Shown: positions 36,076 to 47,044 of the stretch, piece after piece | Layout: the number at the start of each line of letters is the position of its first letter | How positions within the stretch are numbered: position 1 is the first letter of the stretch | Assembly: GCF_002878395.1 (NCBI RefSeq) | Contig: NC_061117.1 | Span: forward strand, 225,509,491 to 225,573,490 | DNA length: 64,000 nucleotides | Direction: 5' to 3' | Source of the DNA: Capsicum annuum | Lineage: Eukaryota > Streptophyta > Magnoliopsida > Solanales > Solanaceae | The notes under the pieces: model-generated | The model's database searches: none | What the model was told of the DNA's origin: nothing | The model's input: only the letters and a program-made list of their open reading frames with translations | Position numbers and translations under genes: made by a program

Positions 36076-36724
36076 TTTTGCAAAATATTGTGAAAAATCA
36101 AAAACTATGGAAAATGAAAATCAGGCCAAAAAAAGAGAAGAATTTGTTGATCCATTTTGCTAATAGTTTCAAAGATTCAAAGCAAATGACAAAAATGGTC
36201 CCTCATGATTGAGATTAAGTTCAAAATAGTTCTTTTAAGTATACACTAAACAATTGTGGTACTTCAAGTTTGCAAAAAGTTAACAATTTTAGTCTCATAA
36301 ATTGTTGTATATATTAAATTTGACATGAAAAGGACAGCCCGGTGCACTAAAGCCATCACTATGCGCGGTGTTCGGGGAAGGACCTCACCACAAGGGTGTA
36401 TTGTACACAGCCTTACCTTGCATTTCTGCCAGAGGCTATTTCCAAGGCTTGAACCCGCGACCTCCTGGTCACATGACAACAACTTTACCCGTTACTCCAA
36501 GGCTCGGCTTGAAAAGAAGTAAATTTGCGGATACACATATTTGGAGGTACATTTTTCAATTTTCAACCAAGCTCATTATTATCTCCGGAGTTTCGAATTG
36601 TGTGACAACTGACCCTCGAGGATTTCTCGATTATCAAAAACAAATACATTGGAATTTTTAATGCTTCATTTGAATCAAGAAACATATATTGCAGTAAACA
36701 AAAGGTCTCCAAGTACAAGATTTG
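36076..36724. other. Region between the PPR and FMC1-like genes
   Basis: The right-hand part of this stretch would be the 3' flank of the PPR gene only in its low-coordinate portion; both genes are on the minus strand, so 36076-36324 is upstream of FMC1-like. A full-length SINE fills 36325-36522. No other gene is seen. Confidence 0.45.
36325..36522 (-). mobile_element. Near full-length tRNA-derived SINE (Au/SolS-like)
   Basis: Reading on the minus strand: ccgagccttggagtaacggg (A box region), gtgaccaggaggtcgcgggt with the ggttcaagcc B box, gccagaaatgcaaggtaagg, ggtccttccccgaacaccgc, and the end gtgcaccgggctgtcctttt. At about 190 bp it is the most complete copy in the window. Flanking taaatttg-like sequences may be the target duplication. 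Confidence 0.83.
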
Positions 36725-38623
36725 CTACCAATAATCTTTACAAGAACAAAAGCCATCTTTAAAACAATGAAACCTATTCCTATCGCGCACAACTATCTCT
36801 CGCTTGACAATTTCTGATATTACTTTGAAAGCAGCATGACAGTCTTCACAAACGCGAAGATTCTTCATTATTCTGATCGTCTCTCCTGCTTTTGTGTTCA
36901 TCAAACCGAAAACAAGGGCCAATTTCTCACTATGGCGGTATAAGTATCTTTCTTTCTCGTTTTCTTCAATGTCTAGTACAACCAGCGAAGTATTTGGTAC
37001 ATATCCTTTGGACCTCATTTGTTCGAGCAGTTTGTCCCATCTCTTGAAGATCTTGTCAGCCTGAGGATGGTTATCATCTCCGGCCACAAATTCGTGTGTT
37101 GCTTGTGCTATAGTTATTGTACTCAAACCTGGAGTTTTCTTTACTCCGCGATCTTTCATCAACTTCCTCACCCTTGCTGCATCTTCCCAACGCTTAGCTT
37201 CTGCATAAATATTCGACATAATAATGTAGTATCCGTCGTTAAGAGGGTCTAGTACGCCTAGGTGCCTCATCGCTTCCTCAGCCATTTCCACATCCTTTCG
37301 AATTCTACATCCACCAAGAAAAGAACCCCATATAACAGCATTCGGTTTTATAGGCATCCTTGTGATGAGTTCATATGCGTCTTGAAGAAGTCCTGCTCGA
37401 CTCAAGAGATCAACCATACAACCATAATGCTCAATCTGGGGCGAAATGTTATAGTCCCTACTCATGCTAGCGAAAAATTCTCGCCCTTCTTTGATCATCC
37501 CCATATGGCTACACGCGTGCAAGATTCCAAGAAACGTTACCTCATTAGGCTTCACTCCCATTCTGATCATCTCGTTGAAGAGTTCTAACGCTTCATCCGC
37601 CTGTCCATGGATAGCTAAACCCTGTATCATAGCCGACCACGATACAATTGTTCGATCTTTCAGCTCTTCAAAAAGGACTTTTGCAGCCTCTAAGCAACCA
37701 CTCTTAATGTACATGTCAATCAAAGTGTTGCAAACGTGAACGTTTCTCTTGAACCCGCTCTCATCCGAATACTCATGAATCCTTCTACCCAATTCAAGTG
37801 CACCTAAATCAGCACAAGCTGCAAGAACAGCGACTACGGTCACCTCATTCGCCTTCAACCCCGTCTCTTCCATTTCTACGAAAAGCCTAACCGCCTCCTT
37901 AGCCTTCCCACAATGAACCAAACCCGTAATCATCGCAGTCCAAGACCTCAAATTCCTCTCCTTCATCCTCCCAAACAGTTCAAACGCCTCATCAACATCA
38001 CCCTCTTTCGCTAACTGCGTAATCATGACATTCCACGACACAACGTCTCGTTGAGGCATTTTATCAAACAGAAGGACGGCATCACCCATTACTCCACAAA
38101 TCGCATACAAATGGATCAGCGCATTCACCAAAACTAAATTCGATTGATACCCAAGTTTCTCTATCAATGCGTGAACAATTCTTGCACACGAAACATCCCG
38201 TAACTCCACACAAGCTTTAAGAACAAACGAACAAGTGAAACAATCAACACCCACGTTATAACTCCGCATTTGCTGAAACAGGAACATAACATCAGCTGCA
38301 GAACATGGGGTTTCAGCAAATTTTCTCAAACAACTATTCCATACAGAAAGTTCTTGTTCGTTAACCGAGTCGAAGATCTGCTGTGCGAAAGGAAAGTATG
38401 GAGTGAGTGCACAAACAGAAGCGATACGAGGAAGTGGGAGGAGGGAGAGAGGTATGTTGGTTTTGATGAGGAAGGCAATGGCTTGTTTGAGTTCGAATGG
38501 AGAAGTGAAATGGTGGACAATGGAGGGTGTTGTTTGTACTTTGTTGTTGGTATCAATGGAGGGTTTGAGTTTTTTGGAGGGCAAATGGTGAAGTGGAGAT
38601 GCTAAGGAAAGTGAATTTAGCAT
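36725..38623 (-). CDS. Pentatricopeptide repeat protein, PLS-DYW class
   Basis: This is an intronless gene of 632 residues. I start at the ATG at 38623 (MLNSLSLASPLHH), because the frame upstream of it has only a TTG and a TATA box lies about 55 bases upstream. The Ser/Thr/Leu-rich N-terminus looks like an organelle targeting peptide. The middle contains repeated P-, L- and S-type PPR motifs (for example VVSWNVMITQLAKEGDVDEA, VHVCNTLIDMYIKSGCLEAA, IVSWSAMIQGLAIHGQADEA). E motifs and a PG-box-like TPGLSTITI follow. The C-terminal DYW cytidine-deaminase-like domain has HSEKLA (HxE), CEDCHAAFK (CxxC), HCF, CSC and the terminal DYW. Proteins of this class carry out C-to-U RNA editing in plastids or mitochondria. 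All catalytic signature residues are present. The target site and exact orthologue cannot be read from the sequence. Confidence 0.95.
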   Translation of the reverse strand: MLNSLSLASPLHHLPSKKLKPSIDTNNKVQTTPSIVHHFTSPFELKQAIAFLIKTNIPLSLLPLPRIASVCALTPYFPFAQQIFDSVNEQELSVWNSCLRKFAETPCSAADVMFLFQQMRSYNVGVDCFTCSFVLKACVELRDVSCARIVHALIEKLGYQSNLVLVNALIHLYAICGVMGDAVLLFDKMPQRDVVSWNVMITQLAKEGDVDEAFELFGRMKERNLRSWTAMITGLVHCGKAKEAVRLFVEMEETGLKANEVTVVAVLAACADLGALELGRRIHEYSDESGFKRNVHVCNTLIDMYIKSGCLEAAKVLFEELKDRTIVSWSAMIQGLAIHGQADEALELFNEMIRMGVKPNEVTFLGILHACSHMGMIKEGREFFASMSRDYNISPQIEHYGCMVDLLSRAGLLQDAYELITRMPIKPNAVIWGSFLGGCRIRKDVEMAEEAMRHLGVLDPLNDGYYIIMSNIYAEAKRWEDAARVRKLMKDRGVKKTPGLSTITIAQATHEFVAGDDNHPQADKIFKRWDKLLEQMRSKGYVPNTSLVVLDIEENEKERYLYRHSEKLALVFGLMNTKAGETIRIMKNLRVCEDCHAAFKVISEIVKREIVVRDRNRFHCFKDGFCSCKDYW

Positions 38624-38676
38624 TGTGTTAGGTTCAAACTTCAATGTTAGTTGCTAATAAAGGATCAACCTATTAC

Positions 38677-38686
38677 CTATATATAG
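38677..38686 (-). promoter_or_regulatory. Putative TATA box of the PPR gene
   Basis: The motif ctatatatag lies 54-63 bases upstream of the ATG at 38623. This would place the transcription start near 38645-38655 and gives a short leader, as is usual for PPR genes. Confidence 0.5.
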
Positions 38687-39523
38687 TTCGTGTTCTTTTT
38701 GGAGATAATGGTTAAAAATACATCTGAATTGTGACGATAGTTCACATAGAAAAATGGAAAAGGTGATGGTTTAGATAGGAGAAGGAAGAGATGTGGTTTT
38801 AATATGTAGACGTTGATGGTTCAAATTGAGAAGTGGAAGCGATAATTTAGGTTTCACATAGAAAAATGGAAAAGGTGATGGTTTAGATAGGAGAAGGAAG
38901 AGATGTGGTTTTAATATGTAGATGTTGATGGTTCAAATTGAGAAGTGGAAGCGATAATTTAGGTTTGTTTATGATCGTTAACTCTCATCAGGTGTTAGGT
39001 GTTCAATAACCTGGGGTAGGCGACTGCATGCCCAAAATTTGAACGAGGTCTTTGGTGGGATAGAGATGTTGTTTTAACACGTAGACGGTGAAGGTCCAAA
39101 TTGAGAAGCGGAAGCGATAATTTAGGTGTGGTTTTGACCGTTAACTCTCATCAGGCGTTCACTAATCCGGGGTATGATAGTTACTTTATATATAAATCAA
39201 GTATCAAACCATATAGTATGCACATTGAAAAATCAAGAACCACAACACTTAAAATTGTTTCCTGAAGTTAGTCCTTCTAACTATAGAATCTGAATATCTG
39301 ATGTATCGAATACAGCACATATAGGCGCAAATCATACAAAAATACATAGCGAACGAAACTAGGACAAAATAAATGCTGTAAACTCATTACGAAAACCAGG
39401 CAACTACATTCAGAAGTTTCTTGAAGTGTTAAGGACAAAATGCGTGCGAGAAATACAAACTATCACAAAACTCATTACAGAAACTAGTAACTACATTGAG
39501 AGTTTACATTAAGTTTGAAGGCT
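38687..39523. other. Region between the PPR and TMEM230-like genes
   Basis: It contains a 112 bp tandem repeat (38741-38965) with a diverged third copy at about 39056-39165. At 38701 there is a one-ended match (gagataatggttaaaaatac) to the MITE at 52759. The right part holds the TMEM230-like 3' flank. Confidence 0.5.
38741..38965. repeat. 112 bp tandem duplication, with a diverged third unit
   Basis: The segment ttcacatagaaaaatggaaa … gcgataatttaggtt occurs at 38741 and again at 38853 with almost no differences. A looser copy follows near 39056-39165. Confidence 0.9.
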
Positions 39524-40421
39524 TCAATAGTCGGGGATGGCAGTAAATCGATAACCTTTAGCACCTCTCCAAGAGTAATATGCAATCCGCGTCTCATAGA
39601 AACCTGCAAACAATTGTCAAGGTCAAAGTTGATAGTTGGAAGTAGCCTAATCAATTAATTAATGAAAACGCGAATGTGAAACTTAAATAAAGAACTTAAT
39701 ATGCAACCAAAAGCGTAGCGTGTTAAACTCAAGACTGTCTAAACAAAACGGAGAAAATATGGGAAAGTAGAATCTACTGCCTATTGCAGAAGTTTGCAAG
39801 ATGTAATGGAAATCCCAAAAAGTCGATTAAGTATATGACCATTTTAGTGCAGATCTGCAATCACCTTGATATGGTGCTTCTAGCAACTACAGAGAGGACA
39901 GATAAAGTAACGAGTAGCCCTACCATTTGCTATCTCACCTATTTATTCTGCAGCAAATTCAATGGAAGTTACCTTGTTAACATAATTGTAAATCACGCTA
40001 TCAAATCAATGGTGCAGCCGCAAATTGATTCCGTAGTTAATGAACTACGACACTCTCCTCGAGGACATATCGAACAATTATGGACAAAAGAATAACAGCT
40101 TAAGCATCCAAAGCAGTATCTATTAATGTATGTTTTTGACTTACCCGGGAGGAACGTGAGGATTCCAAGTGCAAGGAGCCCATATCCCTGGGAACTCTCT
40201 CCTGCCATATGACCAGATAAGATGAAGTAGGACAGCAAGAGAAGCAGACATCCCAGAAAGAGCAGAAAAAGAGCAAGGGCAATGGACTTCCAGGGGATTC
40301 TATCTAACGATTTTGGTGAATAATCAAATCTAGGGTCAGCCCGCCGACCAGCATTTCCATAATAGTCGTCATCTTCATCCACAGCGAGACGACTGTAAGG
40401 AATATTCCGCCTAGAAGCCAT
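39524..40421 (-). CDS. TMEM230: TMEM230-like small transmembrane protein
   Basis: Two exons, 40421-40145 and 39603-39524, join within a Gly codon to give 118 residues, the usual size for the TMEM230/UPF0414 family. The acidic and Tyr-rich N-terminus (VDEDDDYYGNAG) and DRIPWKSIALALFLLFLG lead into two membrane segments (about residues 46-68 and 78-92). The second exon encodes FYETRIAYYSWRGAKGYRF followed by TAIPDY, the conserved C-terminus. Animal TMEM230 resides on secretory and recycling vesicles and affects vesicle traffic. The plant role is not established. Between the exons, the plus-strand frame at 39784-40095 is a shadow. Confidence 0.9.
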
Positions 40422-40820
40422 ACACCAGAATTTCCAGTCTTTGTATTGGAATAGATGTCTGCAAATTTGTCAGATGATCACTCTGAATAAGGCAGCTCAA
40501 AAGAACACCAACCAATTATGAACACAAGGATCTGACTATCGGAATATATAATAAGTTGGCAAAATAAGGTAGAGTTTAAAAAATAAATGCCCTCTTCGGT
40601 CTAGAAGGATTACTACAACAAATAGTTCAATAAACACATATAACGAAAAAGGTGAACACTACAACTCCAGTCTACATTGTTACATATATCAGTTTTTTCA
40701 CATATTGCATCGCATGAGAGTAGATAACTTTTCCTGACTTCTAATCCGTCTCTATACACTCATTACATTGCTACTCTAATTATCAGAAAAATAGAAAGAA
40801 GTATCACTTCTGGAAAATTT

Positions 40821-42654
40821 TTTTGGAGCATTCAGAGGAGTGCCGTGATTTTAGTTATTGTAGACGTGCCGTGATTTTAGTTATTGTAGACGTTTTAAGG
40901 GGGAGGAGGTCAGAGAGGCCGTTCGCACGATGCGAAGGGGTAGGGCGATGGGGCATGATGAGATCCCCGCGGATTTTTGGAAGTTTTCTGGCGAGACTGG
41001 TTTGAGGTGGTTGAAGAATTTGTTCAACGACATTTTCAAATCGGCGAAAATGCTTGAGGCCTGGAGATGGAGTATTATGATCCCTCTGTATAAGAATAAG
41101 GGTGACATTCAGAGTTGCAACAACTATAGGGGTATTAAGTTATTGTGCCACACGCTGAAGATTTGGGAGAGAGTGGTCGAGTGGAGGTTGAGGAGGATTG
41201 TATCTATTTCGCAGAACCAGTTTGGATTTATGCCTGGGCGCTCGATGATGGAGGCAATTCACCTAGTGCGGAGACTAGTGGAACAGTACAGGGAAAGGAA
41301 GAAGGACTTGCACATGGTGTTTATCGATTTGGAGAAGGCATATGACAAAGTCCCTAGGGAAGTCCTTTGGAGATGCTTGGAGGTGAGTGGGATCCCGGTG
41401 GCGTATACTAGAGCGATCAAGGACATGTATGATGGAGCTAAGACCCAGGTGAGGACGGTGGGAGGCGATTCAGAACATTTCCCGGTCTTGATAGGGTTGC
41501 ATCAGGGATCTACTCTTAGCCCGTTTTTGATTGCTTTGGTTATGGATGTGTTGACGCGGCGTATCCAAGGCGAGGTGCCCTGGTGTATGCTTTTTGCAGA
41601 CGATGTGGTTTTGATTGACGAGACTCGGGGGGGTGTGAATGATAAATTAGAGGTGTGGAGACAGACCCTTGAGTCTAAAGGGTTCAGGTTAAGTAGGAGC
41701 AAGACCGAATATTTGGAATGTAAGTTTAATGTCTCGAGGGAGGTGGACGAGGTGGTAGTAAGGTTGGACTCTCAGGTGGTGTGTAAGAGGGATAGTTTCA
41801 AGTACTTAGGGGCCATGATTCAGGGGAATGGTGAGATTGACGAGGATGTCTCTCACCGGATCGGGGCGGGATGGATGAAGTGGAAGCTCGCCTTGGGGGT
41901 GTTGTGTGATAAGAAGGTGCCGCCCAAGCTTAAAGGCAAATTTTATAGGGTGGCAGTCCGTTCGGCCATGTTGTATGGAGCAGAGTGTTGACCTGTCAAG
42001 AACTCTCACATTCAAAAACTAAAAGTGGCGGAAATGCGGATGTTGCGCTGGATGTGTGGGCTTACTAGGGGGGATAGAGTTCGGAATGAGACTATTCGAG
42101 ATAAGGTTGGTGCGGCTTCGGTGGAGGACAAGATGCGGGAGGTTCGTTTGAGATGGTTCGAACATGTGATGAGGAGGGGCACGGATACTCCGGTTCGTAG
42201 GTGTGAAAGACTTGCTTTGGATGGTTTCAGGTGGGGCAGGGGTAGGCCGAAGAAATACCGAAGAGAGGTGATTAGGCGGGACATGGAGCAGTTACAGCTT
42301 ACTGAGGACATGACCCTAAATAGGAAGATCTGGAGGACGCATATTAGGATAGAAGGCTAGTGAATTTTTCGGTAGGTAGGATAGGGCTTTACTTGGCCTG
42401 TGCAGTATTCTTGTTATGCTGCATTACGATTGCTTACTATTCTTTGTTTACTACTCCTTATAGGTGGCGTATTTATGTCATGTCATATTGTTCCATGCTT
42501 TGTGTACGTTTTTGATGACTTATTTTATCTTGATCCGGGGGTCTATCGGAAACAGCCTTGCTACTTCTCCGGAGATAGTGGTATGGACTGCGTACATCTT
42601 ACCCTCCCCAGACCTCACTATGTGGGAATACACTGGATTTGTTGTTGTTGTTGT
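40821..42654 (+). mobile_element. RTE-clade LINE, 5' truncated
   Basis: A reverse transcriptase frame runs from about 40840 to 42360. It has [92 protein letters not shown] and the catalytic FADD at 41593-41604. These are motifs of the RTE clade. The endonuclease part is missing. Two lesions are visible: a 26 bp tandem duplication at 40840-40891 that shifts the frame, and an in-frame TGA at 41989-41991 where relatives have Trp. The 3' UTR ends in the shared tail (ggggtctatcggaaacagcc … ttgttgttgttgta). Sequences tctggaaaat (40809) and tcttggaaaat (42662) may be the target duplication. Confidence 0.92.
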
Positions 42655-44663
42655 AAAAGCGTCTTGGAAAATGATATTTTGCGTCAGAATTTGTTGGTTT
42701 TGGCGATCAGGGTACCCCAAAGCTCAACAAATAAAACGAAACATTAAATGTTTTCTTTGGCAGATCCTCGTTCTGAAGCATGATCAAATTCTAATCGCCC
42801 ATTTGAGAATTTAGTGAGACCTTTACATGGCTTCAAGATTAACGATTATAATTTGAAAGTATGAGATACATAAAACTCATCGACCATTAGGTAAAGCTCT
42901 CCAGGTGGCATATTTTTATAAATTTGTTACTCAAAGAACTAAATTATGTTAGTATCACACCAATTCTATCATAGACGCCTTTTCCTGACTTGTATCATAA
43001 GGATAACTTTCCAAGCAGCGCTGTCCTGATTTTCTTGCTCTTTTTTTGTGCAAATTGGCTGGAAAGGTAAAGACGGCCTTTCAATGGTGAAGAAGTGTCC
43101 TTAACTTTGAGGCACTGGTCAAGAGAACACTTCTTTTCTTTAGAGAAAAAAAGAAAAACGGTGTCAATCAGAAAAACAATGGTCAAGAGACACTTTTGTA
43201 CGGTAAGATGCCTATACAAATTAAAGTGGTGAAATCATATGCCCTCCAGAGGATCTCTATGTGTATAGTCGACTCTTTCAGTTGACAACATCGCTTTTAC
43301 CTCTTTTTTTAAAGACTTTTTCCAATAAATCAACAGCATATGCATCCACTTGACAGTATAGCGACAGTATTTTACAGTAAGACGGAATGAAACCACTAGA
43401 GAGTCACCCTTGCCCAAGTGTGAACTGCAGACAATTGACTTTGGAAGCGGAACATGAACCTTTTCCACTTTTCCAGGTTCTCATTGAGCATATGAAATCA
43501 AGGTTGATGATTTAGCCAGCGAATTCCCATGGTGTTCTACCTTTTCATAGTCTCGGTCACATGAATGTATAGATAATGAAGTCCTGGTGGGATAGCGCCC
43601 GGTTAATAGAGCGTCTTAAAGTCCTTCATGCAAGCTAGCAAAGCCAGCACAGAAGCAGCCCCGGATCCACACAGGGTACTTCAAAGGAGGTTGTCTTTAA
43701 CCTACTGCAAACAGTCACTTATCCTATCAATCAGCTATATTCCGATCCCGAACTAGTTAGGGTCAAGAAAAAAAAGAAGAGCCTATCTTCTAGCTTTTGT
43801 GTTTTGTCTTCTTACCCATTTTTATCTACAAAGAGACGATTGGTTTTTGAAGGGCTTTCTGCAGACTAACCACCCAGGACTTGGTTAGGGGAGCAAAACG
43901 ACATCTCTGGTAGCTTGCATTACATTAAATTATGATATTATAGGTGAATAATGCTTTTGATTAATTTTCTTCTCTTTTTCATTGCGGTGTTAATACCTTA
44001 CACTATTTTCATTGGACTATCAAATGTTTCATGATTATTGGGTGTCCTAAAGGGACATAAAAATCAAGCAATAAGAAATTCCAGATGCCATTTCTTTCGA
44101 GCAAGTAAAAAACCAATCTTTTCCATTCCAGAAAGGCCAAAACCATATTAATGTTTAATACCCGTCGAAAATTCCGGATGCCATTTCTTTAAATCAAGTA
44201 AAAAAAGAATCTTTTTCAATCTAGAAGGGCCAAAACCATTCTAATACCCGTCGGGAATTAAACTAGACATGAATCCAACTCAATTAACAAGCCTACACCT
44301 AGCAAAACAGGACTATCGAATATTCAAATGTTTCATGATTCTTACGTGTTCTTTCTAATCGGGTACTTCTTCTTTTCCATTATTTCTTTCTCTATACTGC
44401 TTTGGACTGGTTTTTCCTTGAGCTGGGGCCTATGGAAACAACCTCTCCATTTCCTCTCTACTCCAAGGCAGGGGTAAGTACGGTCTGCGTACACTTTACC
44501 CCTCAAAACTCCATTTTGCAGGATTACACTGGGTATGTTATCGTGTTTCTTTAATCAGGTACATTCTTGAGTTCTTTTAAGGAACATCTAAATCGAACAA
44601 TTAGAAATTCCAGGTCCCATTGCTTCTCTATCAAGTAAAAAAAACAATCTTTTTGCATCCAAG
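42655..44663. other. Intergenic DNA without a supported gene
   Basis: Two modest minus-strand open frames (42995-43219 and 43235-43468) share no motif I recognise. They might be an eroded exon, but I cannot support a gene. An RTE tail lies at 44430-44545. Confidence 0.4.
44430..44545 (+). mobile_element. RTE-LINE 3'-tail fragment
   Basis: The fragment runs ttgagctggggcctatgg … ggattacactgggtatgtta and matches the RTE 3' end. The flanks cgtgttctttctaatcgggt (44344) and cgtgtttctttaatcaggta (44542) resemble each other and may be a diverged target duplication of a somewhat longer insert. Confidence 0.7.
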
Positions 44664-45085
44664 GGTGTGCCCTAGTGGTTCAATGAAGTGGGTTGAGCAC
44701 CATGAAGTCTCAGGTTCAATTCCCAATAAAGACAAACATTAGGTGATTTCTTCTCATCTATTTTAGCCTTAGTAAACAAAGTTAGATGGTACCAGTACTG
44801 GTACCATGAGGTCTCAGGTTCAATTCCCAATAGAGACAAACACTAGGTGATTTCTTCCCATCTATTCTAGCCTTGGTAAACAGAGTTAGTTGGTACCTGT
44901 TGCTGGTACCATGAGGTCTCACGTTCAATTCCCAATATAGACAAACACTAGGTGATTTCTTCTCATCTGTTCTAGCTTTGGTAAACAGAGCTAGCTGGTA
45001 TCTATTGATGGTGGAAGGTGAAAAGTATCAAGGAATTAGTCGAGGTGCACAAACGTTAACTCTGACACCACGATTGTTCAAGAAA
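44664..45085 (+). mobile_element. tRNA-derived SINE with triplicated internal segment
   Basis: The head (caagggtgtgccctagtggt) and tail (ctctgacaccacgattgttc) occur once. The middle segment (ccatgaggtctcaggttcaa … agttagttggtacc) occurs three times in tandem, at about 44700, 44805 and 44908. Each middle copy carries a B-box-like ggttcaattccc. Confidence 0.83.
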
Positions 45086-45147
45086 AGAAAAATCCCAGGT
45101 GCCATTTCTTTTCTATCAAGTAAAAAACCCAATCTTTTTGCACCACC

Positions 45148-45835
45148 CAAGGGTGTACCTTACAACTTGTTTGGATGGTGCTTTCCCATGGTATGGTATG
45201 GTATGGCTGAACCACCAATTTGGTGGTATGCCATGGTTTCCCTCTTTTTCTTCCAATTATGCCCCTGTATAATTTTGTTTACCCTCCACCCTATTTTCTT
45301 ATTCTCTTTTCTGCTCTTTGCAGTAATCTCCCAGCAGCTTCAACAACAACAAAGGCGAGGCTTCTGCTAAAAGACCAAGAAAAGAAAAACAATGGCGAGG
45401 CTTTTCTTTGCAGTAAGTCCAAGAAAAGAAAAACTTTGGTCCTTCCGATAATTCTGCTAAAAAGTGATCTAAGAGGCTTCGAATTTCAGTTCAAAAGTTC
45501 AAACTTGGAAGGGTACCGATGGTGAAGTTTACAAGAACAAGAAGGGAATAGTCAATTTTAGCAATAATCAAATAAGGGTATTTTAGTAAATTTACCTGTT
45601 ACCATACAATAACATACCATCAAACCAAACAAAAAAACTATTATTATGAAACCATGGCAGACCACCATCCAAACAAGCTGTTAGTAGTTCAATGAAGTGG
45701 GTCGAACACCTTGAGGTCTCAGGTTCAATTTCCAATAGAGACAAACACTAGTTAATTTCTTCCCTATCTGTTCTAACCTTGGTAAACACAGTTAGCTGGT
45801 ACCTATTGCTGGTGAGAGGTGTCAAGTATCAAGTT
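45148..45835 (+). mobile_element. SINE of the same family, split by a MITE
   Basis: The head caagggtgtacctta (45148-45162) continues after the MITE as ttagtagttcaatgaagtgg (45681 on), with aggttcaatttcc as B box. The end ggtacctattgctggtgaga … lacks the final CACCACGGTTATC part. Confidence 0.8.
45163..45680. mobile_element. Harbinger/Tourist-like MITE inside a SINE
   Basis: The 518 bp element has terminal inverted repeats CAACTTGTTTGGATGGT (left) and CAGCTTGTTTGGATGGT (right, inverted). It is flanked by TTA on both sides (45160-45162 and 45681-45683). Removing it with one TTA restores a continuous SINE. A 3 bp TTA duplication points to the PIF/Harbinger superfamily. No transposase is present. 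Confidence 0.85.
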
Positions 45836-46840
45836 AAAAAAACAACCTTTTTCCAATCTATAAAGGCCAAAAACCATATTAACACACATCATAAAGCAAA
45901 TTAAATATGAATCAAACTCAATCAACAATGACAAATAAAGTACACATAAAATTCATAATCATTTGCTAACACAAATCAATAAATATATTGTGCTAATTGA
46001 AAAAGCTTCACACTAACCTTGAAGAGAAAGAAAGCACAAATTTCTCCGAACAAATTGACCCGAAACACCGACGGAACCCTTACTGGCGACGATAAAATAA
46101 CAGTAGACCCGATAAATTGACCCGACGCTGCAATTTCTCTTTTCTTCTTTATAAACTCAAAAATAGATATTTTTAAAATAAAAGTACTATTTTTTCTCTC
46201 TATGTATTTGATGCTTATCAACTTTCCATGCTTTAATTAGTAAATTTTATTTTATTCACATTGTATCTTAAATTTAATAATTTAATTTATCTATAAAATT
46301 TTTAAAGTGAATTACACTAATTAAATATTCTTATAATGTTACTCAGTTGCTTAACCAAACATCACTTATATTTAAAAATCAAGGATTTTAGACCTGATGA
46401 AAACTCGATATAAATTAGAGGTACTTATTAAGTAGTTTGATTCAGTTTGTGACGTAAGTGGTTCGATTTATTCGATTTATATTAGTAAACTATTAAAGAA
46501 CTATTAATATATGAATCAAATTTATATTAGTACCATATTACAATCCACTCAAATAATCTAAACAAAGTAATAGTAACTTTTTAAAAAAATGAAAATATAC
46601 ATAGAAAAATCTTTTAGATACAAATATCAAGTAACTTTATATACCTATGTTTAAATATCAACTGAAACAAAACAAACAATATTAAATACAGTTATATATG
46701 AAAAATGATTTTACCTATATAATTACTGAAGAAAATCATATTATTTTTTTTCCTAATAACCAAATATCGCATTAATTATTTTTTTTCTGCTAATGATTTG
46801 AATGTGCATGGTAATGTAATTGTTTAATATTGTTAACAAG
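45836..46840. other. Upstream region of the GIP1-like gene
   Basis: Mostly AT-rich. On the minus strand, 46015-46140 has GC-richer sequence followed by a donor-like caag|gttagtg. This might be a first exon or leader of a minus-strand transcript, but no partner exon was found. Confidence 0.35.
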
Positions 46841-47006
46841 ATGAGCAACGTTAGAAAAACGATCAATGATATAAAGGAGATCATAGGGGGAAAGCATACA
46901 GATGAAGATATATATGCAATGTTGAAAGAATGTCATATGGATCCAAATGAAACTGCTCAAAAGCTTTTATATCTTGGTACAATATCCACTTTTGTATGTG
47001 TTTATG

Positions 47007-47044
<38 letters not shown>

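Noticed and set aside
37019..38605. Several antisense frames over the PPR gene
   Set aside because: They are shadows of a strong coding frame on the minus strand.
39784..40095. 103-codon frame (+)
   Set aside because: Covers the intron of the TMEM230-like gene and shows no similarity.
44978..45525. Frames of 130 and 101 codons (+)
   Set aside because: They cross SINE and MITE sequence and are not conserved coding regions.
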